This document shows positions 28,190 through 37,232 of a stretch of 61,428 nt of DNA, one piece after another. Source of the DNA: Neomesorhizobium albiziae (GTDB taxonomy: Bacteria; Pseudomonadota; Alphaproteobacteria; Rhizobiales; Rhizobiaceae); contig NZ_FOSL01000026.1 in the NCBI RefSeq assembly GCF_900114255.1, forward strand, positions 1-61,428, read 5' to 3'. The position numbers and the translations under genes are program-made. The notes below the pieces were generated by a model. The model saw nothing but the letters and a program-made list of their open reading frames with translations, was not told the DNA's origin and did no database searches. Numbering within the stretch: the first letter of the stretch is position 1; each line of letters starts with the position of its first letter.

Positions 28190-29146
28190 TCAGTTGACCG
28201 GAATGACGCGAAGCGCGAGGCCGGTCGCCTCATTGAGCGCCTGGCGCATGCCGTTGATGGTGACGGAGGCGAGCTGGCAGCCGGCGCAGGCGTCCGACAG
28301 TTTGACGTAGACCTGGTCGCTCTCGACATCGACAAGTTCGCAGTCGCCGCCGTCAGCCCGCAGGTAAGAACCATGCCCGCGACAGCGTTTTCGATCAGTC
28401 GAATTTGCTGCAGCGTCGCCATCTGGCGGCCGGCAGCTTCGGGTCCCGCCAGGAATGGAACTGTTTCGGGCGGCGACGTTCTCCGCATCCTAACGGAAGC
28501 GATCGCCGGTTCCGAAATCGACTTTCGACCTTGCCTTGTTCTTGAGGGCGCGGACATCTGTTGTGCCGGCCGCATAAGCCTCCTCTGTCTTAATGAGGCC
28601 TTCGGCGGCCATCGCTGCATTGACTCGCGCAAGCACTTGCTCGATGGCTTCGAAGCATGCGAGGCAGCCGTGGCCAGCCTTTGAGCCTGTTGATACGACG
28701 GCCCGCTCGATCATCCCTTGATCGACACCGAAGCATTTGCAGACGAGGGCGCCTTCCTCGTGATCGTCGTCCCATTCCTCGCCGTGGTAGTTGGCGATCG
28801 CTGCCTGCAGCGCCTCATAACCCATTACTGAGCAATGCATCTTCTCCGGCGGCAGGCCGAGAAGGTCCGCGATGTCCTGATTAGTGATCCGGAGGGCTTC
28901 ATCGACGGTTTTGCCGATGATGAGTTCGGTAAGCGCCGACGAGGAGACGATCGCGGAGCCGCAGCCGAAGGTCTGGAATTTCGCGGCTGTGATCGTTTCC
29001 GTCACCGGATCGATGCTGATCATCAATTTAAGCGCATCGCCGCAGACGATGGCGCCGACCTCACCGACTGCATTGGCCGTTTCCAGAACGCCGGCATTCT
29101 TCGGGATGAAGAAGTATTCCTTGACCTTTTCGCTATAGTCCAACAT
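28190..29146 (-). pseudogene. nifU: NifU, iron-sulfur scaffold, C-terminal domain out of frame
   Basis: The first 218 codons (29146-28490) give the IscU-like domain ([22 protein letters not shown]) and the central [2Fe-2S] part (CKCFGVDQ ... HGCLACF), then stop. The C-terminal Nfu domain follows in other frames: a linker with PPETVPFLAGPEAAG and MATLQQIRLIENAV, then, after another one-base change near 28371-28374, YLRADGGDCELVDVE to DACAGCQLASVTI and a stop at 28190. The full protein would be about 315 residues. Whether the truncated protein still works is open, since the N-terminal scaffold is whole. Confidence 0.8.
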
Positions 29147-29170
29147 GGCCCTTTTCCTTCTCTCGGGCGA

Positions 29171-29491
29171 TCAGCCGAAGGACTTGCCGCAGCCGCACTT
29201 CTCCCGCGCGTTGGGATTGTCGAAGACAAAGCCGGAAGATTCGAGCCCCGTGACGAAGTCGACGGTCATGCCGGCGACATGGGGTTGGGAGCCTACGTCC
29301 ACGAACACCTTGACCCCATCTGTCTCGATGATCGCATCGCCCTCGCGCGGGACGCTCTCCAGGCCCATTAGGTATTTGAAGCCGGCGCAGCCGCCGGCCT
29401 GGACCATGATGCGAAAGCCTTCCGCCGGCTCGCTGGTGCGGGAAAGAGCGGTCTTAACGGCGGCAACAGCGTTGTCGGTGAGCGTAATCAT
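29171..29491 (-). CDS. iscN: IscN, nif-linked A-type iron-sulfur carrier
   Basis: 106 residues from the ATG at 29491. HesB/IscA family with the three cluster cysteines in AGGCAGFKY and the C-terminal EKCGCGKSFG. In Rhizobium etli a homologous gene, iscN, is co-transcribed with nifU and nifS and needed for fixation. First gene of the run to nifW. Confidence 0.9.
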   Translation of the reverse strand: MITLTDNAVAAVKTALSRTSEPAEGFRIMVQAGGCAGFKYLMGLESVPREGDAIIETDGVKVFVDVGSQPHVAGMTVDFVTGLESSGFVFDNPNAREKCGCGKSFG

Positions 29492-29534
29492 GGTTCGATT
29501 TATCCTCAGTCCGTGACGTGTTTGCGGATCACCT

Positions 29535-29552
29535 TGCATGGACTGTGCCAAA
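29535..29552 (-). promoter_or_regulatory. Sigma-54 promoter of iscN-nifUSV
   Basis: Minus strand TTGGCAC-AGTCC-ATGCA, an almost perfect -24/-12 element, about 45 bases upstream of the iscN ATG. Confidence 0.82.
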
Positions 29553-29653
29553 GGAAAAACCGTTTCAAAACAGTGCTATGTCTCTAACACTGCTATGAAT
29601 CTTGTGCGCCATTGCTGGCAAGACGTTGGGTAACCGACACGCACTGTCGGGTT

Positions 29654-29669
29654 TGTCGAGTCCGCCACA
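29654..29669. promoter_or_regulatory. NifA activator site between divergent promoters
   Basis: Exact TGT-N10-ACA palindrome, about 110 bp from the iscN promoter on one side and about 100 bp from the nifH-like promoter at 29760 on the other. It could serve both. Confidence 0.72.
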
Positions 29670-29756
29670 CGGGGGTGTTCGGCCTGAGTTCCTGCGGCAC
29701 CCTCACGTAAACCGTTGACTGGTATGCAGAAGATTTTTCTGAGCTTGCTTCTGCGC

Positions 29757-29776
29757 AATTGGCACGACTTTTGATG
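29757..29776 (+). promoter_or_regulatory. nifH-type sigma-54 promoter with altered -12
   Basis: Plus strand TTGGCACGACTTTTGATG. It copies the nifH promoter pattern (TGGCACGACTTTTGC) except that the -12 GC is GA. With the NifA site at 29654 it is the remains of a nifH-type control region; the changed -12 may weaken it. Confidence 0.6.
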
Positions 29777-29863
29777 CTCCCTTGGCGAGGCGACCAGAAC
29801 TGCCAATCGATATTCATGTCGTGGGTGCCCTCGGGATCGATGCAACCAAGGAAGGAAAGCAAC

Positions 29864-29925
29864 ATGTCAGGTCTGCGTCAGCTTTCTATGGGAAAGCAGC
29901 ACCGTCCGTGGAATCCGAATGCCCG
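29864..29925 (+). pseudogene. nifH-like leader and first codons (relic)
   Basis: After a GGAAGGAAAG ribosome site the frame starts MSGLRQ then LSMGK, resembling NifH's start MSDLRQIAFYGKGG with bases lost (AGCTTTCTATGGGAAAG). It then continues CACCGTCCGTGGAATCCGAA, similar to the corresponding stretch of the PEP mutase gene at 52565. It is a broken copy of the promoter-leader unit found at 52410. Confidence 0.55.
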
Positions 29926-30066
29926 ATCGGCCGATTGGCGAGGACACCCACAATCGCTTACCACCGGCCAGCGGCCATCGACCGACTTGAAATGGGATTC
30001 GACCGGCATGTGCCTGCCAGTGTCATCGCGTCCGCCGTTCAGACAGCACGCCCGCGCGTTTCGAGC

Positions 30067-30199
30067 GGGTGACGACGGCGGTGAGGACGCTCTCCAGCAA
30101 CACTCTGTTCCTGGGCAAGCTCGGGATCGGGATCGAGCATCATGGCGCGCTCTATTGGCTGAAGATCGCCCGGCAGGGCAGCTGATGCTCAACAAGTAG
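30067..30199 (+). pseudogene. hmuP: HmuP/HemP haem-uptake protein, frameshifted
   Basis: Reads VTTAVRTLSSNTLFLGKLGI then GIEHHGALYWLKIARQG; the frame then hits a stop, while the -1 frame gives QLMLNK and the normal stop at 30199. GGGCAG appears reduced to GGCAG near 30176. HmuP is a small protein needed for haem-receptor expression or use. The start is unclear because upstream sequence is recombined with the nifH-like relic. Confidence 0.5.
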
Positions 30200-30218
30200 A
30201 TGGAAGCAGGGGTAAGAC

Positions 30219-31280
30219 ATGGACCGGAGCGTGAAACCCTCGCCGGACGAAATCCGGCGGGCACGGGAAGACAGTCCAAAAATACGCGAGCGCGATCTCG
30301 CCGCCCAATTGGGCATTTCGGAAGCGGAACTGGTTGCGGCCGATTGCGGTCTCGGCTCGTTGCGCATCGAGCCGCGCGTCAATGATCTGCTGAACGGACT
30401 CGAAGCGGTCGGCGAGGTGATGGCGCTGACCCGGAATGAAAGTGCCGTGCACGAGAAGATCGGCGTCTACGGCAAGGTGGTCACCGGCAATCACCACGCC
30501 ATCGTGCTCGGCGACGACATCGACCTGCGCATCTTCCCGAAAGTGTGGGCGCATGGCTTCGCCGTCGAGAAGCGCGACGCCGGCGACATCCGCCGCAGCC
30601 TGCAATTCTTCGATGCCGCCGGCGAGGCGGTGCACAAGGTGCATCTCAGGCCGGCCTCCAACCTTTATGCCTATCAGAAGCTGGTGGCGGAGCTCGAATC
30701 CACGAACCAGCAGCCGATCGCGTCGGTTAAAGCGAGCGCAGCCGACGATGACGCGGAGGTTCCGGACCAAGCCGCCACGGTCGATGACCTACGCGAGCAC
30801 TGGAGCGGGCTGACCGACGTGCATCAGTTCTTCGACATGCTGAAGACGCTGAAGCTCAGCCGCTGCCAGGCGATGCGCATGGTCGGCCAGGATTACGCCT
30901 GGCCGCTCGACAAAGATGCCGTTGGCGCCATGTTCCAACACGCGGCCGAAGGCGAGATGCCGATCATGTGCTTTGTCGGCAATCGTGGCTGCATCCAGAT
31001 CCATTCCGGCCCGATCAAGTCGCTCAAGCCGATCGGGCCGTGGATCAATGTGCTCGACGAGACCTTCCACCTGCATCTCAGGACCCACCACATCCGCGAG
31101 GTCTGGGCCGTGCGCAAGCCGACCAGGGACGGTCACGTCACGTCACTCGAAGCCTATGGCGCCGACGGCAAGATGATCATCCAGTTCTTCGGCACGCGCA
31201 AGGAAGGCGAACGCGAGCGCGGCGACTGGCGGTTCCTGGCTGAGAACCTGCCGCGTATCCCAAGCCCGACCGCCGCGTGA
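30219..31280 (+). CDS. hmuS: HmuS/HemS, haem-degrading/haem-handling factor
   Basis: 353 residues, two tandem HemS/ChuX repeats (about 35-165 and 185-345), with RNESAVHEKIGVYGKV and, in the second half, VGNRGCIQIHSGPIKSLK followed by HIREVWAVRKPT. These cytoplasmic proteins bind imported haem and release iron. It lies between hmuP and hmuT relics and is the only intact gene of the cluster; nitrogenase and leghaemoglobin-rich nodules make haem iron plausible as a nutrient. Confidence 0.9.
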   Translation: MDRSVKPSPDEIRRAREDSPKIRERDLAAQLGISEAELVAADCGLGSLRIEPRVNDLLNGLEAVGEVMALTRNESAVHEKIGVYGKVVTGNHHAIVLGDDIDLRIFPKVWAHGFAVEKRDAGDIRRSLQFFDAAGEAVHKVHLRPASNLYAYQKLVAELESTNQQPIASVKASAADDDAEVPDQAATVDDLREHWSGLTDVHQFFDMLKTLKLSRCQAMRMVGQDYAWPLDKDAVGAMFQHAAEGEMPIMCFVGNRGCIQIHSGPIKSLKPIGPWINVLDETFHLHLRTHHIREVWAVRKPTRDGHVTSLEAYGADGKMIIQFFGTRKEGERERGDWRFLAENLPRIPSPTAA

Positions 31281-31291
31281 GGTAAAGACCC

Positions 31292-31900
31292 ATGAGTGTT
31301 GCTTTCCGTTTCCGCTTGGTGCTCGCGCCGATGCTCGGCGTCCTGCTGGCCACCGCTTTGCCTGCTGAGGCCAATGAGGGCGTAGCTGTCTCTTCCGGTC
31401 CGTTGTGGATCGCCTCGATCGGCGGCTCCATGACCGAAATCGTCTACGCGCTTGGCGAGGAAAGTCATCTCGTCGCTCGCGATTCGACGAGCCTTCCGAA
31501 AGCCGCGCTGAAGCTGCCCGACGGCGGCTACATGCGTCAGCCGTCGCCGGAGGGTGTTCTGTCGGTTAATCCATCGGGGGTTATCGCCCTGCATGGCAGC
31601 GGAGCGAAGAAAGCGGTCGACGTGCTGAAGAAATCGAACGGGCCCTTCATCGAAGCGCCCGAGCATTACAGCCATGAAGGCATGCTCGAAAAAATCCGCG
31701 TCGTCGGCAAGGCGCTCGGCGTCGAAGCCAAGGACGAAAGGTTGGCGGCCGGGATGGATGCGAAGCTGAAGGCAGCCGAGAAGCAGACCTCATCGATCAA
31801 GGAACGCAAGCGCATCCTGTTCGTACTGTCGACAAAGGGCGGCAAGATCCTTGCACCTGGCAGCAGCACCGCTCGCGACGGCGTCATGCTGCTACTACGC
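31292..31900 (+). pseudogene. hmuT: HmuT haem-binding periplasmic protein, 3' truncated
   Basis: Signal peptide VLAPMLGVLLATALPAEA, then the family start PLWIASIGGSMTEIVYALG, to about residue 200 (LSTKGGKILAPGSSTARDGV). The remaining third, about 100 residues, is missing, and the frame runs into a fragment of a luciferase-like gene. The permease HmuU and ATPase HmuV are absent from the window. Confidence 0.75.
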
Positions 31901-31956
31901 CAGCGACCGCGGGGCGAAGATCGACAGCCATCTCGACCATGGTGCCCGCTCCTAGC

Positions 31957-32083
31957 GCCGGCTGTCTGAAAGACTGGTTCAGCGCCGCAGCAGAGCCAGT
32001 ATGCGATGTCTGCAGGAAACGCCGAGGCAGCAGGGTTTGTTGTTCGAGACTATGCGCGAGACGTGCCGGTCGGCAGCGTGAAC
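31957..32083 (+). repeat. Fragment duplicated from the luciferase-like gene
   Basis: The segment from CGCCGGCTGTCTGAA to CGGTCGGCAGCGTGAA copies 44620-44753 of the luciferase-like monooxygenase gene with several changes. Together with the next block it forms one recombined duplicate. Confidence 0.65.
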
Positions 32084-32344
32084 GCACGGTCAACGGTAGG
32101 GCAAAGGGACGGAACCTACAGGTCGCTTTTGGCGGACGGTTGGGGTGCATATGCTCGAAAATGCATTTGGAAAGGAGGATTGGAAGAATGCCTTGTCCAT
32201 GGCTTCCATCTTTTTCCTATGGTCTCCGGCCGGAACCCAGCATTCACCATGCTACTCGCACAGTGAGGATGCAGCTTCAGGATGGCGCTGGCACGAAGGG
32301 CGCTCAGCAGTTGCAGGAGAGCTCGCAGCCTTGGAGAATTCACG
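32084..32344 (+). repeat. Leader block duplicated upstream of both fdxB copies
   Basis: About 250 bp nearly identical to 44985-45247. It includes GGTCGCTTTTGGCGGACGG and ends at the fdxB start. No frame looks like a known protein; it may be a decayed end of a nifX-type gene. TGGCACGAAGGGCGCT at 32289 has -24/-12 spacing but a poor -12, so it is not called a promoter. Confidence 0.6.
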
Positions 32345-32659
32345 ATGAGCGCTTTCGTCACCCGCGACGGCTCCAGATGGATGCCGCAATATCTGACCGC
32401 TATCGATGGCGCCACTTGTATTGGCTGCGGCCGCTGCTTCAAGGTCTGCTCGCGCGAGGTCATGCATCTTTACGGCGTCGATGACGCGGGTGAAGTCCTC
32501 GGCGCCTGCGACGGCGAGGACGACGACTTCGATGGCGAGCTCAATCGTATGATCATGTTCGTCGACAATCCCGGCCGCTGCATTGGCTGCGGAGCCTGCG
32601 CCCGCGTCTGTCCGAAGAACTGCCAGACCCATGTTGCGGCCGATGAGCTCGCTGCATGA
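32345..32659 (+). CDS. fdxB: FdxB (ferredoxin III, nif-specific)
   Basis: 104 residues with two 4Fe-4S motifs, CIGCGRCFKVCSR and CIGCGACARVCPK, separated by an acidic insert (DGEDDDFDGE). Usually found after nifX in rhizobia and just before nifQ as here. A shortened second copy lies at 45248. Confidence 0.88.
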   Translation: MSAFVTRDGSRWMPQYLTAIDGATCIGCGRCFKVCSREVMHLYGVDDAGEVLGACDGEDDDFDGELNRMIMFVDNPGRCIGCGACARVCPKNCQTHVAADELAA

Positions 32660-32690
32660 TCTGACGGGACAAAACCAGGAGAACGGCACC

Positions 32691-33311
32691 ATGTTTGCCC
32701 ATCACCATGGCTGGCTCCGCACCCGCCAATGGCCGCGGATTGAGCTGGAGAGGGGGTTCGACCAGCATGTGCTTGCCTGTGTCTTCTCGCGTGTGCTGAA
32801 GGAGGTCGAGGCCGGCGAGGCGACTGCGACGGAGGCAACCGGCCTTTCGCGTGCCGAGCTGCAGGATGTCCTGACCCGCAGTTTCCCCGCTATCTCTGCC
32901 AACGCCTTCGCCTTGGAAGAGGTGAGCGAGCCCGAGCCGGGTATGGAGGAAGAACTTCTGCGCGGTCTGCTGCTAGCGCATGCCCGGCCGGGCGATGAGG
33001 CGAGCGCCCGGTTCGCCAAGATCATCGCCCGGCGTGCCATGCGCGATGACCATCTCTGGCAGGACCTTGGTCTTTTTAATCGGGCCGAGCTCGGCCGCTT
33101 GCTTGCCACGCATTTTCCGACGCTGGCGGCCGGCAACACCAAAAACATGAAATGGAAAAAGTACTTTTACCGCAAGCTCTGCGAGGCCGAAGGTTTTTCG
33201 CTATGCACCGCGCCCAGTTGCCGGGAATGCAATGATTTCAAAAGCTGCTTCGGCCCGGAGGAAGGCGAAAGCCGCCTCACACGGATCAGGAACGGGATCG
33301 CCTTGGATTAA
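32691..33311 (+). CDS. nifQ: NifQ, molybdenum-handling protein for FeMo-co
   Basis: 206 residues from the ATG at 32691; an in-frame ATG at 32643 inside fdxB is an alternative. The C-terminal cysteine motif CTAPSCRECNDFKSC (C-x5-C-x2-C-x5-C) binds an iron-sulfur/molybdenum cluster. NifQ supplies molybdenum to NifEN. It overlaps or closely follows fdxB. Confidence 0.92.
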   Translation: MFAHHHGWLRTRQWPRIELERGFDQHVLACVFSRVLKEVEAGEATATEATGLSRAELQDVLTRSFPAISANAFALEEVSEPEPGMEEELLRGLLLAHARPGDEASARFAKIIARRAMRDDHLWQDLGLFNRAELGRLLATHFPTLAAGNTKNMKWKKYFYRKLCEAEGFSLCTAPSCRECNDFKSCFGPEEGESRLTRIRNGIALD

Positions 33312-33383
33312 GAGCCGCTTTCGTCAGTCGTACGGGCCGCCAGGGCTCGCGCCGCGCCATATGTCTCTTGTCGAACCGACGCC

Positions 33384-33602
33384 TTGAAGGATTCGAATGC
33401 TGCGCCTGCTGTTCCGGTGGTCGCGATGCTCGCTTTGGCGGTCGCCGTCATCATGGCGGTGCTGGACGCGACCCGCACCATCGCCGCCGAGCAACTGGCG
33501 TTTTCCGTGCCGCTGCTGTTCGCCTGCCTGGCCGGGCTCTATTCGGAGCGGGCCGGCGTCTTCGATATCGGGATCGAGGGCAAGATGCTGGCCAGCTTTC
33601 GA
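33384..33602 (+). pseudogene. Nucleoside-type ABC permease, N-terminal fragment
   Basis: Reads AMLALAVAVIMAVLDATR then LAFSVPLLFACLAGLYSERA and GVFDIGIEGKML, the conserved first part of NupQ/BmpC-type nucleoside or sugar permeases. It is cut after GKML and joined to a phosphorylase fragment. Confidence 0.6.
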
Positions 33603-34390
33603 GGCGGCGGCGCAAGCGACCGGCACGAAGCTGCACAAGGGCGTCTACATGTGGTTTTCCGGCCCGTCCTTCGAGACGCCGGCCGAGATACGTATGGCCC
33701 GCGTGATGGGCGTGACCGCGCTCGCCACCAGCCTGGTCGAGATGGCCAACGGCGCGGGGCTGAAAACCTCGGCGCTGATCACTGGCATGAAACGAGCCGT
33801 TGGCTTCGGCTGCCGGTAACGCCGTCGAGGTCGAGAACGCCGTTGAATTCCTGACCGGAAGGTTCCGCGATGAGCGCCTGGAAGAAGTAACCCTGGCCCT
33901 CGCCGCCGAGCTGCTGCAGGCCGCCGGCACTGCCGGATCCAACCGGGAAGGATGGATCGCGCCGTCCGGGCGTTGCAGGGCGGCAAGGCTGCGGAAGTTT
34001 TCGGGCGCATGGTGGCCGGACTCGGCGGACCGGCGGATTTTGCCGAGAAACGCCGGCATTATCTGCCCAAGGTCAAGGTCGAACGCCGTCAGTGCACCGA
34101 AGTACGGCTACGTTGCAGGTGTGGCGACCCAAGAGATCGGCCTCGCCGTCGTTACCCTCGGCCGCGGCCGCATCCGGCCGGAAGACAGCGTCAATTATTC
34201 GGTCCGCATCACCCATCTGCTCCCGGTCGGCGCGGAGGTGAAGGCCGGCGATGGGCTGGCGCTGGTCCATGCCCGATCGGAAGCCGACGCGGAAGAGGCA
34301 GTAGCCGCGATCCAGTCGGCCTATACGATCGGCGAGACGAAGCCTGCAACCGCCAAAGTAATCGTGCGCAGGATCGCGCCGCGCGGCTGA
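33600..34390 (+). pseudogene. Fused remnants of purine nucleoside phosphorylase and thymidine phosphorylase (deoA)
   Basis: 33600-33712 encodes GVYMWFSGPSFETPAEIRMA, a purine nucleoside phosphorylase motif. It then switches to the deoA sequence SLVEMANGAGLKTSALITGM, which continues in changing frames (NEPLASAAGNAVEVENAVEF; EVFGRMVAGLGGPADF; GLAVVTLGRGRIRPEDSVNY). At least two frameshifts. It is the debris of a nucleoside-salvage operon. Confidence 0.65.
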
Positions 34391-34442
34391 TACGATTGCA
34401 TCTCTCGCCGCGCTGCGCTGAGGACCTCTTCTGTCAGGGGGT

Positions 34443-35660
34443 CTAGGTTTCGCGCTTCGGGCCGAGCAAGAACACTGTCAGGGCGGCGAGGAACGTGGCA
34501 ACCGCGCTGTAGGCAACGGCACTGGCAACGCCGGCACTATCCACCAGTAGTCCGCCGAAAATCGCGCCGGCTGCGATGGCCACTTGGAACGTTGCGGCCA
34601 TCAGCCCACCCGCGCTTTCGGCCTGCTCGGGAGCGGCGCGCAGCACCATCCACGTCTGTAACCCCACCGGCACCGCGCCGAAGGCAAAGCCCCATACGGC
34701 AACCGCAATCGCCGAGGCCGAGGCCGATGCTCCCACAGTCAGCAGCGAAACAGCGGCTATCCCTATGAGCAGGGCAGGCAGGGCCGCGACCGCCTTGAGG
34801 CTGTGCTCGGCCAGGAATCCGGCGGCTAAATTGCCGAAGAAGCCGCCGATGCCAAAGGCGAGCAACACTAGCGAGATCGTCTCGATATCGAGCGCGGGAA
34901 CCTCCTCGAGGAAGTCGCGGATATAGATGATGCCGGCGAAGTGCCCGGAAACGACCAGCAGGACGACCAAAAGCGCGACCTTGATCATCGGATTCTTGGC
35001 CACGTCCAGCAGACTGCGGAAGTTAGCCATTCCAACCGGAGGCAACCTTGGAATAGTTATGAGTTGCACCAGCAGTGTAACGGCACTGACGACTGCGGCG
35101 ATCATGAAGGCGGCTCGCCATCCCCAGATGTCGCCGACATAGGCGCCGATTGGAGCCGCGCAAACAGTGGCGACGGAGCCGCCGGTAAGGATGATCGACA
35201 TGGCGCGCCGCAGGAGGTGACTTGGAACGAGCCGCGTCGCCAGCGCTGCCGAAATCGACCAGAAGCCTCCGAGCGCTATGCCGAGCACGACGCGTGCGGT
35301 CAGGAAAACCGGCAGCGACCACGCGACGGCCGACAGAACGTTCGACAGGATCTGCAGCAGCGTCAGCGCCCACATGACGATCCTGCGGTCCAGGCGCTTT
35401 GTGATGATGGCCATCGTCGGCGCCGAGATCGCCCCAACGATCGCGGTCGCTGTCAGCGCCTGTCCAGCCGCACCCACGGTGATACCGAGATCACGCGCGA
35501 GCGGCGTCAGCACGCTGGCAGGCAGAAACTCTGCCGTCACCAGCCCGAAGGTGCCCAAGGCAAGCGAAATGACCGCACCCCATGCGGGACCAGACCGTTG
35601 ATCGGGCTTTTCTGGGTCGTGCAGAACAGCGTCCATGAAGCCTGTCGCGGATTCGGTCAT
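34443..35660 (-). CDS. MFS transporter, DHA1/NepI-like
   Basis: 405 residues from the ATG at 35660 (GGAGA upstream). Twelve hydrophobic helices; motif A-like TKRLDRRIVM and the antiporter-type region LGIALGGFWSISAALATR. Closest in pattern to NepI-type purine nucleoside or drug efflux proteins, an inference. It follows rpoN by 56 bp on the same strand and may be co-transcribed. Confidence 0.78.
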   Translation of the reverse strand: MTESATGFMDAVLHDPEKPDQRSGPAWGAVISLALGTFGLVTAEFLPASVLTPLARDLGITVGAAGQALTATAIVGAISAPTMAIITKRLDRRIVMWALTLLQILSNVLSAVAWSLPVFLTARVVLGIALGGFWSISAALATRLVPSHLLRRAMSIILTGGSVATVCAAPIGAYVGDIWGWRAAFMIAAVVSAVTLLVQLITIPRLPPVGMANFRSLLDVAKNPMIKVALLVVLLVVSGHFAGIIYIRDFLEEVPALDIETISLVLLAFGIGGFFGNLAAGFLAEHSLKAVAALPALLIGIAAVSLLTVGASASASAIAVAVWGFAFGAVPVGLQTWMVLRAAPEQAESAGGLMAATFQVAIAAGAIFGGLLVDSAGVASAVAYSAVATFLAALTVFLLGPKRET

Positions 35661-35716
35661 GAATAGGGTCTCCAGTTTGGATGCGCTGCAACATAGGGTG
35701 GCTGCGTTGACCCGCA

Positions 35717-37156
35717 TTAAAGACAGAAGCGCCTTTCCCGGCGGCGTTGCACGGAGGAGGGGATGTTCATCGCCTCGCGATATTTTGTGACGGTGCGGCG
35801 CGCAATATCGATGCCGGCTTCCTTGAGGCGGACGACGATGTCATCGTCGGAAAGCACATCATCGGGCGATTCAACGGCGACCATCCCCTTGATCCGATGG
35901 CGGACAGCTTCGGCGGAATGCGCGTCGCCGCCTTCGGAGGAGGCGATCGCGGCAGTGAAAAAATACTTCAGTTCGAACACACCGCGCGGGGTAAGCATGT
36001 ACTTGTTCGACGTCACCCGGCTTACCGTCGACTCGTGCACGTCGATCGCGTCAGCGACAGTCCTGAGATTGAGAGGCCGCAGGTGGGCGACGCCATTTTC
36101 CAAAAAGGCATCCTGATGGCGGACGATTTCAGCCGCAACCTTAAGGATCGTCTTAGCGCGATGATCGAGGCTGCGGATTAGCCAGTTCGCGTTTTGGAAG
36201 CATTCGTTGAGAAATGTCTGATCTTTCGAATTTTGGGGGGACAGGCGTGAGACTTCGGCAAAATAGGTTTGGTTGATCAGCAGCTTGGGCAGTGTGTCTG
36301 GGCTAAGTTCGATTTGCCATCCACCTCCGGGCGAGGGCAGGACCCAGACGTCGGGTATGATGAATTCCGGCCTTGCGGATTGGAATCGGTTTCCGGGCTT
36401 CGGATCGAGCGCACGGATTTCATGCCACATGTCGAGAAGGTCGTCTTCATCGACCCCGCAATGGCGCTTCAATGCCTGAAATTTGCGTTGCGCAAGCATC
36501 TCAAGATTGGCAACCAAAGCTGCCATCGCCGGGTCGAACCGGTCTCGCTGGCGCAACTGTATCTCGAGGCATTCGCTGAGAGTTCGCGCAAAAATTCCCG
36601 GGGGATCAAAGCGCTGCAAGGTTCCGAGAACCCGTTCCACATCAGCCTCCCGGACATTTAGGCTCCCGGCCAGCTCCGAAAGGTTTACCTGAAGGTACCC
36701 AGTGTCTTCCAGATGAGCGGCAAGCTCGCCAGCAATCAACCGCTCCTTCGGTGTGAATGCAGTGAGTGCGATCTGACGAGTGACATGGTCGTGCAATGTT
36801 TCGGTGGGGGCAGCAAAATCGTCTAGGACCGGGCTTGCCCCTGCCGGGATGTTGGGTGTGTCGCGCTTTGATTTCCATTGCATGAGCCCTTCCGGGGTCC
36901 CGCCCCCGGTCGGCTCATCAACGTCGTTTGCGCGTGCGCCGATGTGCGGATCATCCCCCGAAATCGACGAAACATCGCCAGAAGCCCCGCCATCGTTTGA
37001 CGCCAGCTCCAAAAGCGGGTTCTTCTCGATTTCCTGCTCCACGAACTGACGCAGTTCGGCATGCGCCAGTTGCAGCAAGCGAATCGACTCAATGAGTTGA
37101 GGCGCCGCGACCATAGATTGCTTCTGACGCTGAAGCAGGCTTGCTGAGGACTCCAT
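35717..37156 (-). CDS. rpoN: RpoN, sigma-54 factor (nif-region copy)
   Basis: 479 residues. The N-terminal activator-interaction region MESSASLLQRQKQSMVAAPQ has the Q-rich pattern; the C-terminal RpoN box is ARRTVTKYREAMNIPSS. It directs transcription from -24/-12 promoters with NifA. It sits 76 bp after prxS, as rpoN2 does in Rhizobium etli. Its last 184 bp are duplicated at 45529-45712. Confidence 0.95.
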   Translation of the reverse strand: MESSASLLQRQKQSMVAAPQLIESIRLLQLAHAELRQFVEQEIEKNPLLELASNDGGASGDVSSISGDDPHIGARANDVDEPTGGGTPEGLMQWKSKRDTPNIPAGASPVLDDFAAPTETLHDHVTRQIALTAFTPKERLIAGELAAHLEDTGYLQVNLSELAGSLNVREADVERVLGTLQRFDPPGIFARTLSECLEIQLRQRDRFDPAMAALVANLEMLAQRKFQALKRHCGVDEDDLLDMWHEIRALDPKPGNRFQSARPEFIIPDVWVLPSPGGGWQIELSPDTLPKLLINQTYFAEVSRLSPQNSKDQTFLNECFQNANWLIRSLDHRAKTILKVAAEIVRHQDAFLENGVAHLRPLNLRTVADAIDVHESTVSRVTSNKYMLTPRGVFELKYFFTAAIASSEGGDAHSAEAVRHRIKGMVAVESPDDVLSDDDIVVRLKEAGIDIARRTVTKYREAMNIPSSVQRRRERRFCL

Positions 37157-37232
37157 GGTTAGCGCGAAACTCCAATCGAGCGACGCACTTTGCAGTGCGT
37201 AATGGGAGCAGTGAGATGTTGACTCTTTCGGG

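Noticed and set aside
32289-32304. Sigma-54 promoter before fdxB
   Set aside because: Good -24 (TGGCACG) but the -12 is GGCGCT, and the segment is probably decayed coding sequence; too weak to call.
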